Part shown: positions 54,611 through 64,000 of the stretch, piece after piece | Position numbering within the stretch: position 1 is the first letter of the stretch | How the letters are laid out: each line of letters starts with the position of its first letter | Assembly (NCBI GenBank): GCA_021401465.1 | Contig: JADDMT010000036.1 | Span: 62,001 to 126,000, forward strand | DNA: 64,000 nt | Source: Teratosphaeria epicoccoides | Taxonomy: Eukaryota > Ascomycota > Dothideomycetes > Mycosphaerellales > Teratosphaeriaceae | Direction of reading: 5' to 3' | The notes under the pieces: generated by a model | Told to the model about the DNA's origin: nothing | Databases searched by the model: none | What the model saw: the letters and a program-made list of their open reading frames with translations, nothing else | Translations under genes and position numbers: made by a program

Positions 54611-56320
54611 GGTCGTATGTGTGGTCGATGTGCTGTAGTATTGAAGCTCGGTGGTATGAGGCTTGGTGAGACCATTCGAGTTGGGAAACCTAAGATAGTG
54701 GCTGTCGCTGCACAGTGCAAGAGCTTAGTCTGGGCTCGGACAAAACTGCTGACTTGCTGTCGATTGTTGGTGGTCGTTTGTCGAAATGTATGGTTGCGAG
54801 TCGAAGTTGTCAGTTGGACGACGGTCGAAGGGAGATAATGGGTTCCACGAAGCAGCAAGACGCGCTAATAGCTAAGCAGCGCAAGTGAACTTGCGCAATA
54901 CTATTGTTGAGTGGTATACGTGATTGCCTGTTGCAACACGCGAGAACAATGTTCGGTGGCTGGGGTGAAATTATTTCAATGTGCGCGGGACAGCGACAGC
55001 AACGAAGATGTAATGCTTCACTCGATTCTCCTGGCTCCCCGCTCATGTAGGCCGATGTCACTCTGGCTTTCTTGGGATGTTCGCGGTGTACACGGCTTCT
55101 TGACATTCATGTGCGTGCTTGTTCAATGCGTCCAGCTGGAAATCGTGATTATTCGAAGCCTTTGCGCACCCGTGCCGGGAAGAAACACAGTCAGATCCCA
55201 TGTCAGCTCCGATATGACTGGTGTTCAAGCGGTTGTGCGATGAGCCTCCTAGCTACTCCACGTGCATCGTACGTATCGTGGAATTTGTGAAGAAGACGAC
55301 GTTTACGCACATTCATCGCTCGTGCAACACTGAATGGTCCTCAACTCCGGACATCTCTGTCCTTGTTCGCACTGGGAAGCCTCCTGACGCAAGTTGGCAA
55401 GCCATCATGTGCATTCACCAAGCGCACCTCCCATTGTGCTGGGGTAAGAGCTCGTGAAGGGTTGTCGCCACCGTCTGCGTGCAATCGTCAAACGGAGATC
55501 CTGAGATGATGTTGGATGGGGTTGATCATGGTATATGGAGGTTTCGTTTCCCGGATGTGGTAAATCTTACAAGGATGTTTGGCATGCGATCGGTAGACAT
55601 TATGCTGCTGAGCGACATGATATCAGATCTTCTGATTGCATCGTCAGGCAGGCTGTCTGTGCCGAAGCCAGAATTTGCAGCCTGCGCTCTGCCAGAGATG
55701 CAGGTTCAGCGCTTTTCCGGATGCTCCCAAGAAGGGTCATTGTTGTTGTTGCGGGAGACGTCTTGCCAGACAACTCAGTAATGTCGATGGAACGCATTTC
55801 TGAGAGCCGCTAGGCTTCGTGGCGAGGACGAACGAATGACTTACCAAGCAAGATGTCGACTCCGAGCACTTGGCTGTTGGGTGGAAGGGCATATACATCC
55901 TCGGCGACTCGGCCATCCGGGTCAACTTCTCCACCGATGCATGTGCTTACACATGTGTCATGCATGCACCAAGACTGCCCGAACATTATATTGCACGTGC
56001 TACACGTAATGGGAATAAATAATACATAAATAAACGATTACTTTGATGTATATAATATTTAGGTGGCGTTAGCAACAACGCCTGCTTTGCTGACGGCCAG
56101 TCTGTGGGAATCGCGCGCTCCCAAGGGCAGCCATTTCAACTCGATATATTGCATCCGGGAGTTAGTATCGAGTGTCTTCGAGCCGAGCCACTTCGACCAG
56201 TCTCATCCTCTCCTTTTCCTGCCATCATCCTACTTCTGCCGTGTCGCGCAGCTGTCCACTTCCCTCGTTCTCTTCTTTCTTCTCCGCACATTTCCCCTGG
56301 GGCCCCAGACTTCTTCGCGA
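54611..56320. other. Gene-free region with an AT-rich patch
   Basis: About 1.7 kb. The left part is the promoter of the PHD-finger gene. At about 55985-56062 there is a notably AT-rich patch in otherwise balanced sequence, followed by C/T-rich tracts that probably belonged to the promoter of the decayed MFS gene. No coding frame is convincing. Confidence 0.45.
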
Positions 56321-57397
56321 ATGACCACTGCCGAGAATGGACTCGTAGTCCGGCGGCGGAAATATGCTGACGATATGCATCTTCACAATAAGCTCAGACT
56401 ACTTATTGGTGGCATAGACATCGAAGACTTCGATTCGAACCTACCGGACGTGATCAGATTCACGGGCGTAGCAGTGAGTGAGATGAGTTCAAGAACCTAA
56501 GCAGACTCATGTGCTGACCCTTCTTCATGCGAACAGATTCTGGTCTTGGGCTTCAGCAACTTCATTTGGTACCACCGAGCGAAGAAGCTCTGAAAACCAT
56601 CCTGTTGGATCTCTGGGTTCCGTGGAAGCTATTCGCCTTTCCGATCGTTGAATTTTCTGCATTCGTGGTATCCTGGTCTTGCAGCTCAACTCACACTCAA
56701 TCTCACTCAGTCGCAAGCCTTCGCTGCACCTCCATACAACTACAAACCCCAGTCAATTGGCTTCATGAACTTTGCGATTCTCGTTGGGGCCCTCATTGGC
56801 CTAGCCACAGCGGGACCACTTTCCGACTAGGTCAGCGCCAGAGCAACCAAAAAGAATAAAGGTATCCGAGAGCCTGAGATGTGCCTGCCAGCCATGATCC
56901 CGTACGTACTAGTGATGATGCTTGGCAATTTTGTCGTCGCCTTTGGCTACGAACACAAAGTAAGGCTTTGCGCTTTTGCCATCTGAGTGGCTTGCTCATA
57001 CATCGTGTCCAGTGGCCCTGGGAAGCCATTGTCATCATAGGCTACACCTGCGCCGGCATACAGGTTGCTGCACTGCCTGCAATGGCGACAACATATGCAG
57101 TCGACTCTTACAAGCCCGTTGCTGGTTCCTTGATGGTGGCCATTACAGTCAACAAGAATGTAAGCGATTTTGCACCCACCGTCATGTTATCAACAAGCTC
57201 TCTGACCAGACCACCAGCTTTGGGGCTATGGCTACTCGGAATTCCTCACGGAATGGATTGAAAAGGTTGGTTTCGTGCCGCCCATTATGACGAACATGAG
57301 TCTCATCACACTGTGGTGCTTGTTTGGCATTGTTTTCTACTATTACGGCAAGACTTTCCGCCGATGGAGCAAGGACAGCAGCGTGCATCAACTCTAG
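56321..57397 (+). pseudogene. Decayed MFS transporter
   Basis: Pieces of a fungal HOL1/DHA1-like MFS transporter lie in order but cannot be read through. RFTGVAILVLGFSNFIW (third-helix type) runs straight into LLDLWVPWKLFAFPIVEFSA, which belongs after the central loop, so roughly three helices are missing and the frame differs. A frameshift near 56685 separates SAFVVSWSCS from LTLNLTQSQAFAAPPYNYKP. A TAG at 56828-56830 interrupts LSD/VSARATKKNKG where relatives have Trp. Downstream the C-terminus is well preserved through two intact introns (FVVAFGYEHK into WPWEAIVIIGYTCAG, then VDSYKPVAGSLMVAITVNKN into LWGYGYSEFLTEWIEKVGF), ending at a normal stop. The start at 56321 is approximate. It is tail-to-tail with the FMN oxidase gene, 75 bp away. 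Confidence 0.85.
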
Positions 57398-57472
57398 CCA
57401 TGTCCGTCTTTGGATGCGGGCACCGCAAGAGCTGGTTAAGCGAACTTTCTATTTCGATGAGTTTGGCATACC

Positions 57473-58789
57473 TTATAGCTTGGCGAGTATGCCATTTGGC
57501 TCCAGAACGGCGAGATGCGATTTGTTGATCTCCCGTACGGTCCGGCAGCCTGTAAGACCCATACACATCCGGAACTCATCGATCAAGATCTGCAGGGCAA
57601 GCTCGACCCCCGCCTGGCCATCACACTGGACTTCAAATTAGCTGCGCTCGTGCGAGGCTCCAATGGAGCCGACTCGGACTTACTGCAAGTCCCCATATTG
57701 GAATTCGCCCGCCGAATACAAAGTCAGCGCCCAGTGCTAGCGCCTTGAATATATCTGTACCCCTTCTGACGCCACCATCGAGTGCTATTGCAATCTTGCC
57801 TTTTGCCACTGGCGCGCAGTCGCGCAGAATGTCCAGACTTGCGGGCACACCGTCAAGTTGCCTCCCCCCATGGTTGGAGATGATGACTCCGGCCAACTCG
57901 TGATGGATGGCAAGAGCAACGTCTTCAGGTGTGTAGACTGGCAATCGTGTGAGCGAGACGGCTGCAATCTCCAGATGCTCGCTTACCTCCTTTGAGCCAT
58001 ATAGGGAGAGATGTCCTTTTGCGAATGTATGAAATCGCTTGCTCCCATTCTACGCTGTTTTCTGCCAGGAGTCAGCTCATTGGTCAAAAATCACATTGTA
58101 CTAAACTGCTTGCGCCATACCATACTCGAAATTGTCACCCCATCTCATTTCACCCTTTTCACCGACCAGGTGCGGAAAGCTAAGACCTTCGGGAAGTTGG
58201 AAATTATTGCGTTTCTCATTGTAGCGTCGGCCAAGAATGGGTGCATCGACAGTAAGCAAAATTGCTTTGCAGCCTGACTTCTCGGCTCTCGAAATAATCG
58301 TCTCATTGATTGTGTTGTCCTTCATGAGACACATCTGCATGGCATAAGGATTATCTCGAGCCTGTGCAACAACGTCTTCGATTGGGTGCGTCGCCCAGGC
58401 AGATAATCCCATGGCAATTCCGTACTTCGCAGCAGCTCTTGACGTACCAGTCTCGCCATCTGGATGTGCTAGAGCATGCAATGCCGCTGGAGCGAAGCCA
58501 AAAGGAAACGTTACTTGGCTGCCCCATATCGACGTCGACATGTCAATCTGTGATATATTCCGGAGGCACCGCGGTCGGAGCTTGTATCGATTGAAGGCAG
58601 CTTCATTGTCGTGAAGGCTAATCTGGTCATTCGCGCCAGACTCGAAATATTCTACGTCCGCTCAGCAAGTCATGACACATTGGCGAGATACTTGGTTGAC
58701 TTGCCTCGATATGCCTTTGGCAGCTTCTGCACTGCATGAGTTCTGAGATCAGCGATGGACAAGATCCTCGCCTCATCAAGCGTCGCCAT
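57473..58789 (-). CDS. FMN-dependent alpha-hydroxy acid oxidase/dehydrogenase
   Basis: A 365-residue TIM-barrel flavoenzyme of the glycolate/lactate oxidase family, oxidising a 2-hydroxy acid to a 2-keto acid. Minus-strand exons are 58789-58705, 58651-58102, 58054-57987, 57937-57684 and 57613-57473; all phases agree. Family landmarks: LRPRCLRNISQIDMSTSIWG, FPFGFAPAALHALAHPDGE, AILLTVDAPILGRRYNEKRN, LPIWLKGVYTPEDV, the catalytic-base segment IISNHGGRQLDG, and ALDGGVRRGTDIFKALALGA for FMN phosphate. The C-terminus (FRMCMGLTGCRTVREINKSH) is complete. The first intron begins GC rather than GT (CGAG|gcaagt), the usual minor donor. The protein ends LAVLEPNGILAKL, not a clear peroxisomal tripeptide. 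The gene is divergent from the ketopantoate-reductase-like gene, with a 352-bp shared upstream region. Confidence 0.92.
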
Positions 58790-59141
58790 CTTTGAAAGAC
58801 TTTCTCACAAGCGAGAAGGTTCTTATGACTGGCTCACAGGAGATCGACAGTCTTCATAAACTTGCGAGTCGCTGCCGTTGATTCGAGACTCGAGCAGACT
58901 GGAGCTGGGAGTAACGGCGTGTCGGAGTGTTCGGAGTGCGCCATCACCTTCCCTTCCGAGAATGCCTATCTGAAGAGCTCTCTTGACTAGCTCGATTCAC
59001 GGCTTGCTTGAAGCAGCTCGGATTGGCTTTGACTCTGATTCAGCAATATCAGGACGCCGAACCCAAAGAAACAAATCCTCCGGCGCCGTATGAGCCAGCT
59101 TTACCCATCGAGTCTCAAGTCAGAATGATACAAGCACGAAC
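58790..59141. promoter_or_regulatory. Divergent promoter of the FMN oxidase and ketopantoate-reductase-like genes
   Basis: A 352-bp region between two divergent ATGs, compact enough for shared control. No specific binding site is identified. Confidence 0.5.
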
Positions 59142-60238
59142 ATGGGCTCAGCAGCGAAGACTCGAGTACTGCTCATCGGCAGTGGTGCCGTGGGCACAAT
59201 GGCTGCCTATGCGTTGGAAGCTGGAGGGCAAGCCGAAGTGACCGCCGTGCTGAGATCGAACTACGATATCGTTGCAAAGCAAGGCTTCACCATCGATTCA
59301 ATCGATCACGGTCGGGGCATCACCGGTTTTCGACCTTCCTCTATTCGCAAGACAGTACCGAACGTACCGGCAGAGCATCTGTCTCCTTTCGAGTACGTCT
59401 TCATCTCCACGAAGAACGTACCAGACGTTCGACCATCCGTTCTGGACAACATCACGCCTGCCATCACGCCCGGCCATTCCACGATTGTGCTCTTTCAGAA
59501 CGGACTCAACATTGAAAAGCCAATCATTGAGCGGTTCCCAGACAATGTCGTCCTATCCGGCATTTCGCTGATCGGGACCAGTGAGACGTCTTGTGGACAC
59601 ATTAAGCATGACGAACCGGACGAGAACAAGATCGGGCCATTTCCGAACCAGAAAGTGCCGGCGGAGCGGGCAGAGGCGGCAGGAAAGCACTTTGTTAGCA
59701 TCTACGGCGCGTGTGGGAAGGTCGACAGCCAGTATGACGACGACGTAGTCTTTACAAGGTGGCGAAAGTTGGTATACAACAGCTCGTACAACGTTGTTGC
59801 TGCCATCATCGGCATGGACGTCGTCCGCATGAGGATGTCTCGCATCGTCATCGACGATCTTGTGCTGCCGGCGATGAAGGAGATCAGAGCCACTGCCAAG
59901 GCTGCTGGTATAGACCTCCCGGAAGGCTTGGAGCAGAAGTTTATCACAGTCGATTCCCACGAGGGCTGGTTCATGCCGTCTATGGGCCAAGACATGCTTA
60001 AGGTCAGTATCCGCAAGCCGCAAGGAAATGGACGCAGGCACTGATTTCGAATCCGCAGGGCAACTTCGTGGAGATGGAGAATATCGTGGGGGAGCCGGTA
60101 AGGGAGGCAGAAAGGCTAGGTGTCCAAACGCCAGTGCTGAAGACCTGTTATGGAATTTTGAGAGGCCTACAGCTCCGGACGAAGGAAGCGAGAGGGCTGT
60201 GGAAACCAAAGTTTGAAAATGATAATCCCTATCAGTAG
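59142..60238 (+). CDS. Ketopantoate reductase-like protein (ApbA/PanE family)
   Basis: A 346-residue NADPH-dependent reductase-like protein. Exons 59142-60002 and 60059-60238 join in phase (GQDMLK into GNFVEMENIVGEPVREA). The Rossmann loop is VLLIGSGAVGTMAAYALEAG. The family continues with YVFISTKNVPDVRPSVL, FQNGLNIEKPIIERFP and the catalytic lysine segment RWRKLVYNSSYNVVAAIIG. The C-terminal domain has FMPSMGQDMLKGNFVEMEN, corresponding to the usual S-S/M-x-x-D substrate-binding stretch. Fungi often carry several paralogues not devoted to pantothenate synthesis, so reduction of 2-dehydropantoate is only one possibility. No targeting sequence is seen, suggesting cytosol. Confidence 0.9.
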
Positions 60239-61038
60239 TCTCAAGTCAGCACCCGCGAGGTTTGTTCGGCTTCTGCTAATGCGCCATTGGCTCGTTGGCT
60301 AGTGCAGTACGTCGGATTACACATGGTCGTAGGTTAGACTTGGAACATTCATCGTTGTATTGCTGGTATCTGTGCCTCGTTCAGCTGCTCCGATCCCCTC
60401 ATGTCGGATTGCAGGCGCCGTAGTCGACCCGCCTACCTTGTCACATTTCTTGTCCGGTCCACAACATATACTGCATCCCGTGAAGGTCGTGCTCCGCGGC
60501 ATCTTCGCTTGGGTTTGTGTCTCATGGCGATTTGCCCAACCTCTGCTTGCTGACGCATGCTGGAAGCCATAGCGAGCGCAACACGAGCAGGCTGTACCAC
60601 AGGCGCTGTCATTCGAGGCCAACGCGTCCAACATGTTCGGCAAAATATCGGCTAGGGCCTACAGCTGTGAGGTGAATGAGTAACCCTCCTGTCCCGTCCC
60701 CAGCGCTCAAGGAGTCAAGGCCCAAGGGGGAGCCTCGAATTGAACGTCCGAACAGCTGGAAAGGACTTCGACAGTTGTGATTACAATCGGTAGAGGATGC
60801 TTGAGCGGCGACTTCATCATCTTCAGTGTGTCCGCCGGACGTGATGAAGCTCTCGGAGCCGGGAGGTCGAATGAGGAAGTTGTCTGCGTCATCGGCCGGC
60901 CATCTTCCTGACCTTGGCCGCATCCTATCGTCGCCGTAGCCGCGGGACTGTCTATTTGCTCGCAACGGCTTGCAACCTCACAAAAGGCTCAGGCTCAGCG
61001 ATCAGGTGTAACGAAAGTTGTTTCTTGGTACCTCCACA
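60239..61038. other. Intergenic, promoter of the RidA-amine oxidase gene
   Basis: About 800 bases between two plus-strand genes, with no supportable coding content on either strand. Confidence 0.5.
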
Positions 61039-62932
61039 ATGGCTCCAGATATCAACATAGTCGATGTTGGCAATCAACCTCTGCCTTACTTCTCGGGAGC
61101 GACTGTGACAGAGGCCTCGGAGTTTATCCATGTCTCAGGCCAAAGGGGCGTCAATGATAGTGGCAGAGGTCCTTCGGACTACGGGTCACAAGTTCACCTC
61201 GCCCTGCTGAACCTTCGCAAGGTCTTACTCGCGTCTGGAGCCCGGACATGTGATATTGTAAAACTCACGCTCTACATCGTAGACCGCGACCCGGCCGACA
61301 GGACGCATGCAAAGCCATTGCAGCAGTTCCTTGGCACGCACCGGCCAGCCGTGGCACTGAATACAGTGCCCCAGCTTGCAGTCCGAGGATGCCTGGTCGA
61401 AGTCGATGCAGTGGCAGCCAAGACAAACGGCGCTCCACCGCAGGCACTGGGTAGTGCGCCAACGGAGTGTGCCGATGTCGTTGTCATCGGAGCTGGTCTG
61501 GCGGGACTGACAGCAGCCCACGAGGTCCTGAAGGCTGGCTACTCTTGCGTGGTGTTGGAGGCACGCGATCGTGTTGGTGGGCGCACGCACACCAAAGCGG
61601 TCTCGAGTGGTGACGCGAATGTTGAGCTCGGCGCGGCGTGGATCAATGATACGAATCAGTCGCGTATGATCAGTCTTGCGAGGAGGTTTGGGTTCAATCT
61701 TATTGAGCAGAACATCAAAGGCAAATGTACGCTCCAGGACACTGCTGGTGGGCTCAGCAACTTCTGTTATGGTGACCTGCCACCCGTAAGTCGACAGAGG
61801 CACAATCTGTCCGTACCAGACTCTGTGAGCTGACTCTTCTCAGTTTGACCAACTGACGAAAGAGGATGTAGCCTTCATTCGCGACACAGTGGAGGCAGAC
61901 TGCCAGAGGATAGACCTGATCTATCCCGAAAACACGACTGTCGACTCTGAGATGCTCGACTCCCAGACGTTCACTGCCTATCTCAGCAGCAAAGGCGCTA
62001 CACCAGCCGCCCTCGAGACGGCCTCCGTATGGACGCGCGCCATGCTTGGTCATGAGCCCTCAGCTATCTCTGCGCTCTTCTTTCTCACCTACTGCAAGGC
62101 TGGGGGTGGTCTACTGCAGATGCGTTCGGATGGTACAGGAGGCGGCCAGCACTTACGTGTGAGACAAGGGACGCAGGCGTTCTCCCAAGCTCTCGCTGCT
62201 GAACTGCCGGACGGTTCGCTCAGGCTTGGGCAGCCAGTACAGAGCATCGTCCAGAGCAGCGAGCAGAGCAGCGAGCAGAACATCATGGTCAGAAGTTCCG
62301 GCACATTATTACAGGCGAAGAAAGTGATATCTGCGGTACCGCAGCCGGTCTTGGGGACGGTCTCTTTCCAGCCACCTCTACCGCTGCAGAAGCAGCTACT
62401 CGTAGACTCATATCGGCACGGCTTTTATAAGAAAGTCATGGCTGTCTTCTCGAAGCCGTTCTGGATCGAGGGAGGATACTGCGGGCTGATACAGTCTTTC
62501 ATTGGGCCAGCCGCAGTGATACGAGACACGAGCATTCCGCAAGACAAGAAGTGGGTCTTGACCTGTTTCGTTGCAGGTGATGCGGGTCGTCAATGGGCGT
62601 CTAAGCCACAGACCGAACGTCAAGACATCTTGCTCAAGCAGATCTCTGCTGTTTATGGCGAGCCTGGGGTTGAGAGTCATTTGGTAGAGATGATTGCATC
62701 CGCATGGGAGGATGAGCAATTCTCTGGGTTCGGCTGCCCTTCTGCGGCGTTGCCGCCGGGAGTCTTGAGCAGTGTGAGCGATGCTTTGCAAGCAAGCGTC
62801 GGCGATGTGCACTTCGCTGGGACGGAGACTTCACCCGTATGGCGAGGCTATATGGAGGGTGCGGTGCGCAGTGGCGAAAGAGCTGGGCAGGAAGTCGTTG
62901 AAGGCCTCAACCACGTCCGAGCTAGGCTTTGA
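61039..62932 (+). CDS. RidA-like domain fused to flavin amine oxidase
   Basis: A 611-residue two-domain protein from exons 61039-61785 and 61844-62932. Residues 1-135 are a RidA/YjgF/UK114 fold (FIHVSGQRGVNDSG, LALLNLRKVLLASGA, DIVKLTLYIVD, CLVEVDAVAA). From about residue 145 a flavin monoamine oxidase follows: VVVIGAGLAGLTAAHEVLKA with the FAD glycine motif, VLEARDRVGGRTHT, ELGAAWIND, and near the C-terminus VHFAGTETSPVWRGYMEGAV. A cysteine in SGFGCPSAALPPG sits six residues before the Pro-Pro-Gly of monoamine oxidases, where the covalent FAD cysteine lies. In the RidA half, the Pro-Ala-Arg of imine-hydrolysing members reads RPAVALN, so the key Arg is absent. A Gln/Ser repeat (QSSEQSSEQN) lies near residue 390. 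The oxidase should make imines from amines. Confidence 0.92.
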
Positions 62933-64000
62933 CCGAACTCACTTCTGCTCTTTGAGATTGACAGAGCGCGGTCATTGCGGCATGCCCGAAGCGAAGGTAG
63001 GGCATGCACAGGCATCACCTCTGCAGTCAGTCCGTGACGAACAAACAGAAGCTTACGTACAGCGAATTCGGGGCAAGCTTATGAAGCTCGACTACGCGAG
63101 ACATGCCAAAAGAGAGTCTTCGAACGGGCGAGAAGTGAAACGTACAGCCCCTTCCACTGTCCACCGTCGTCCTTGTCTAGGACGTCTCCGAGACCATCAT
63201 ACACGGCCACGATTGGCTTTCAGTGAATGTGTCACTGTTTGGCGCCACCGACATGGCTCTTGATGGCGATCGAAGCGCGCCCTTGCTATGCACGAGTTTG
63301 ACGGGGCTCTGTGAAGCAGCGACGATTCCTACTCAATCGCTCGCGCAATTCGGACGGCAACGTAAGACTCAAGCTCCTTTACATGACAACAAATGGCGCT
63401 CGTTGCGCGCTGTGATCCATGGCCGTGCGTGTAATCTGCTGGATTACTCCTGGAGCGACGTGCGTGTGTCCCGGATCATGATGCGATCGAATGTTCCCTG
63501 GTGAGTTTCCCTATCCCTTTACCTACACGTCTAGAAACATCGAATACCGTCTTCTCTTCCCCTGGAGGCGCGATCACATGGTATGCCCAGGCTAGAAAAC
63601 CCGGCATGACCGCTCCCGCTCCCGCTCCCCTGCCGAGCATATTGCTTACGGATGCTCTATTGGGATTGCTTCATTTCCTGACGGAAAGAGACCCTGCACT
63701 CGCTGGGTAATAATGCCCCTCTACGGCTCAGTCGTTACGCAGTCTGCCCGGGACAATTGTATGCAGGGCTCTCCCCAGCGAGTGGACCTGGATCACTGTT
63801 GCTGTTGCGCTCGATTCACAACAACAAGTCCTATTGTAAGCCACGGGCATGATTCCTTTGGGAGGGTCATGTTGCGCTAAGCCTGCATATGGCTCATGGA
63901 TGCTACGCACACGCGTGCCGCCAAAGTGTACCGTGCAAGATTTTCGAAAAATTAGATTTGATGAGTTCCCGTTGACACCGCCGATATGCATGGATGTCCT
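62933..64000. other. Gene-free right edge
   Basis: About 1.07 kb after the amine-oxidase stop. Short frames only; no match to a family and no repeats except a small gctccc triplication near 63614. A gene extending beyond the window cannot be excluded. Confidence 0.45.

Noticed and set aside
56591..56593. TGA in the MFS remnant as a second RIP-type Trp-to-stop change
   Set aside because: The neighbouring frame reads the same bases sensibly as part of the conserved loop (SEEALKTILLDLW), so the TGA is an effect of the frame difference, not a mutated Trp codon.
57633..57944. FMN oxidase as a truncated pseudogene
   Set aside because: The apparent early end is an intron donor; the true C-terminus lies in exon 57613-57473, and all five exons join in phase.
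1..64000. tRNA genes, CRISPR arrays, transposon ends
   Set aside because: I scanned by eye for tRNA B-box-like words, regular spacer arrays and long terminal or inverted repeats and found none that hold up; a tRNAscan or repeat search would settle it.

Overview
This window is chromosomal DNA of a filamentous ascomycete (Pezizomycotina; a dothideomycete such as Mycosphaerellales is my best guess from protein style, not proven). Genes sit on both strands, are broken by 45-80 nt introns with GT..ctgac..AG signals, and encode typical fungal families: a rhodopsin-like membrane protein, a Zn2Cys6 activator, a GH72 wall enzyme, Spb4, Vma6, Trm4/Ncl1, Hub1 and a SWI/SNF SMARCD subunit. I found no rRNA, tRNA, CRISPR array, virus or intact transposon. 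Exon joins below were worked out by hand from protein continuity and codon phase; nearly all give totals divisible by three.

Layout. 1.8-10.6 kb: rhodopsin-domain membrane protein (+), PPR1-like Zn2Cys6 activator (+, nine exons), MFS transporter (-). 10.6-13.2 kb: gene-free GC-rich stretch. 13.2-19 kb: a catalytically dead E2-like (UEV) protein (+), a 716-residue orphan (+), mitochondrial seryl-tRNA synthetase (-). 19.9-33.8 kb: a long Hub1-domain protein (+), an orphan (-), NSUN2/Trm4-type tRNA methyltransferase (-) sharing a divergent promoter with a cytosine-deaminase-like amidohydrolase (+), a predicted pseudokinase (-), a 13-bp minisatellite, and SMARCD (+). 34.5-48 kb: low-complexity orphans (one interrupted), Spb4 helicase (+), an orphan (+), Vma6 (+) and a GPI-anchored glucanosyltransferase (-) converging on a degenerate TTGAC repeat. 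48-51.2 kb: no supportable gene.

51.2-63 kb looks accessory and metabolic: Gfo/Idh/MocA oxidoreductase (+), PHD-finger protein (-), a decayed MFS transporter (+), an FMN-dependent 2-hydroxyacid oxidase (-) divergent from a ketopantoate-reductase-like enzyme (+), and a RidA-amine oxidase fusion (+). The last three plus the MFS remnant could be a small amine or hydroxyacid catabolic cluster; that is inference from adjacency.

The most unusual items are the RidA-amine oxidase fusion whose RidA half lacks the catalytic arginine, the UEV protein hidden in three exons, the Hub1 domain without its terminal tyrosine pair, the pseudokinase, two GC-AG introns, 8-, 11- and 14-nt exons, the minisatellite, and the TTGAC repeat.
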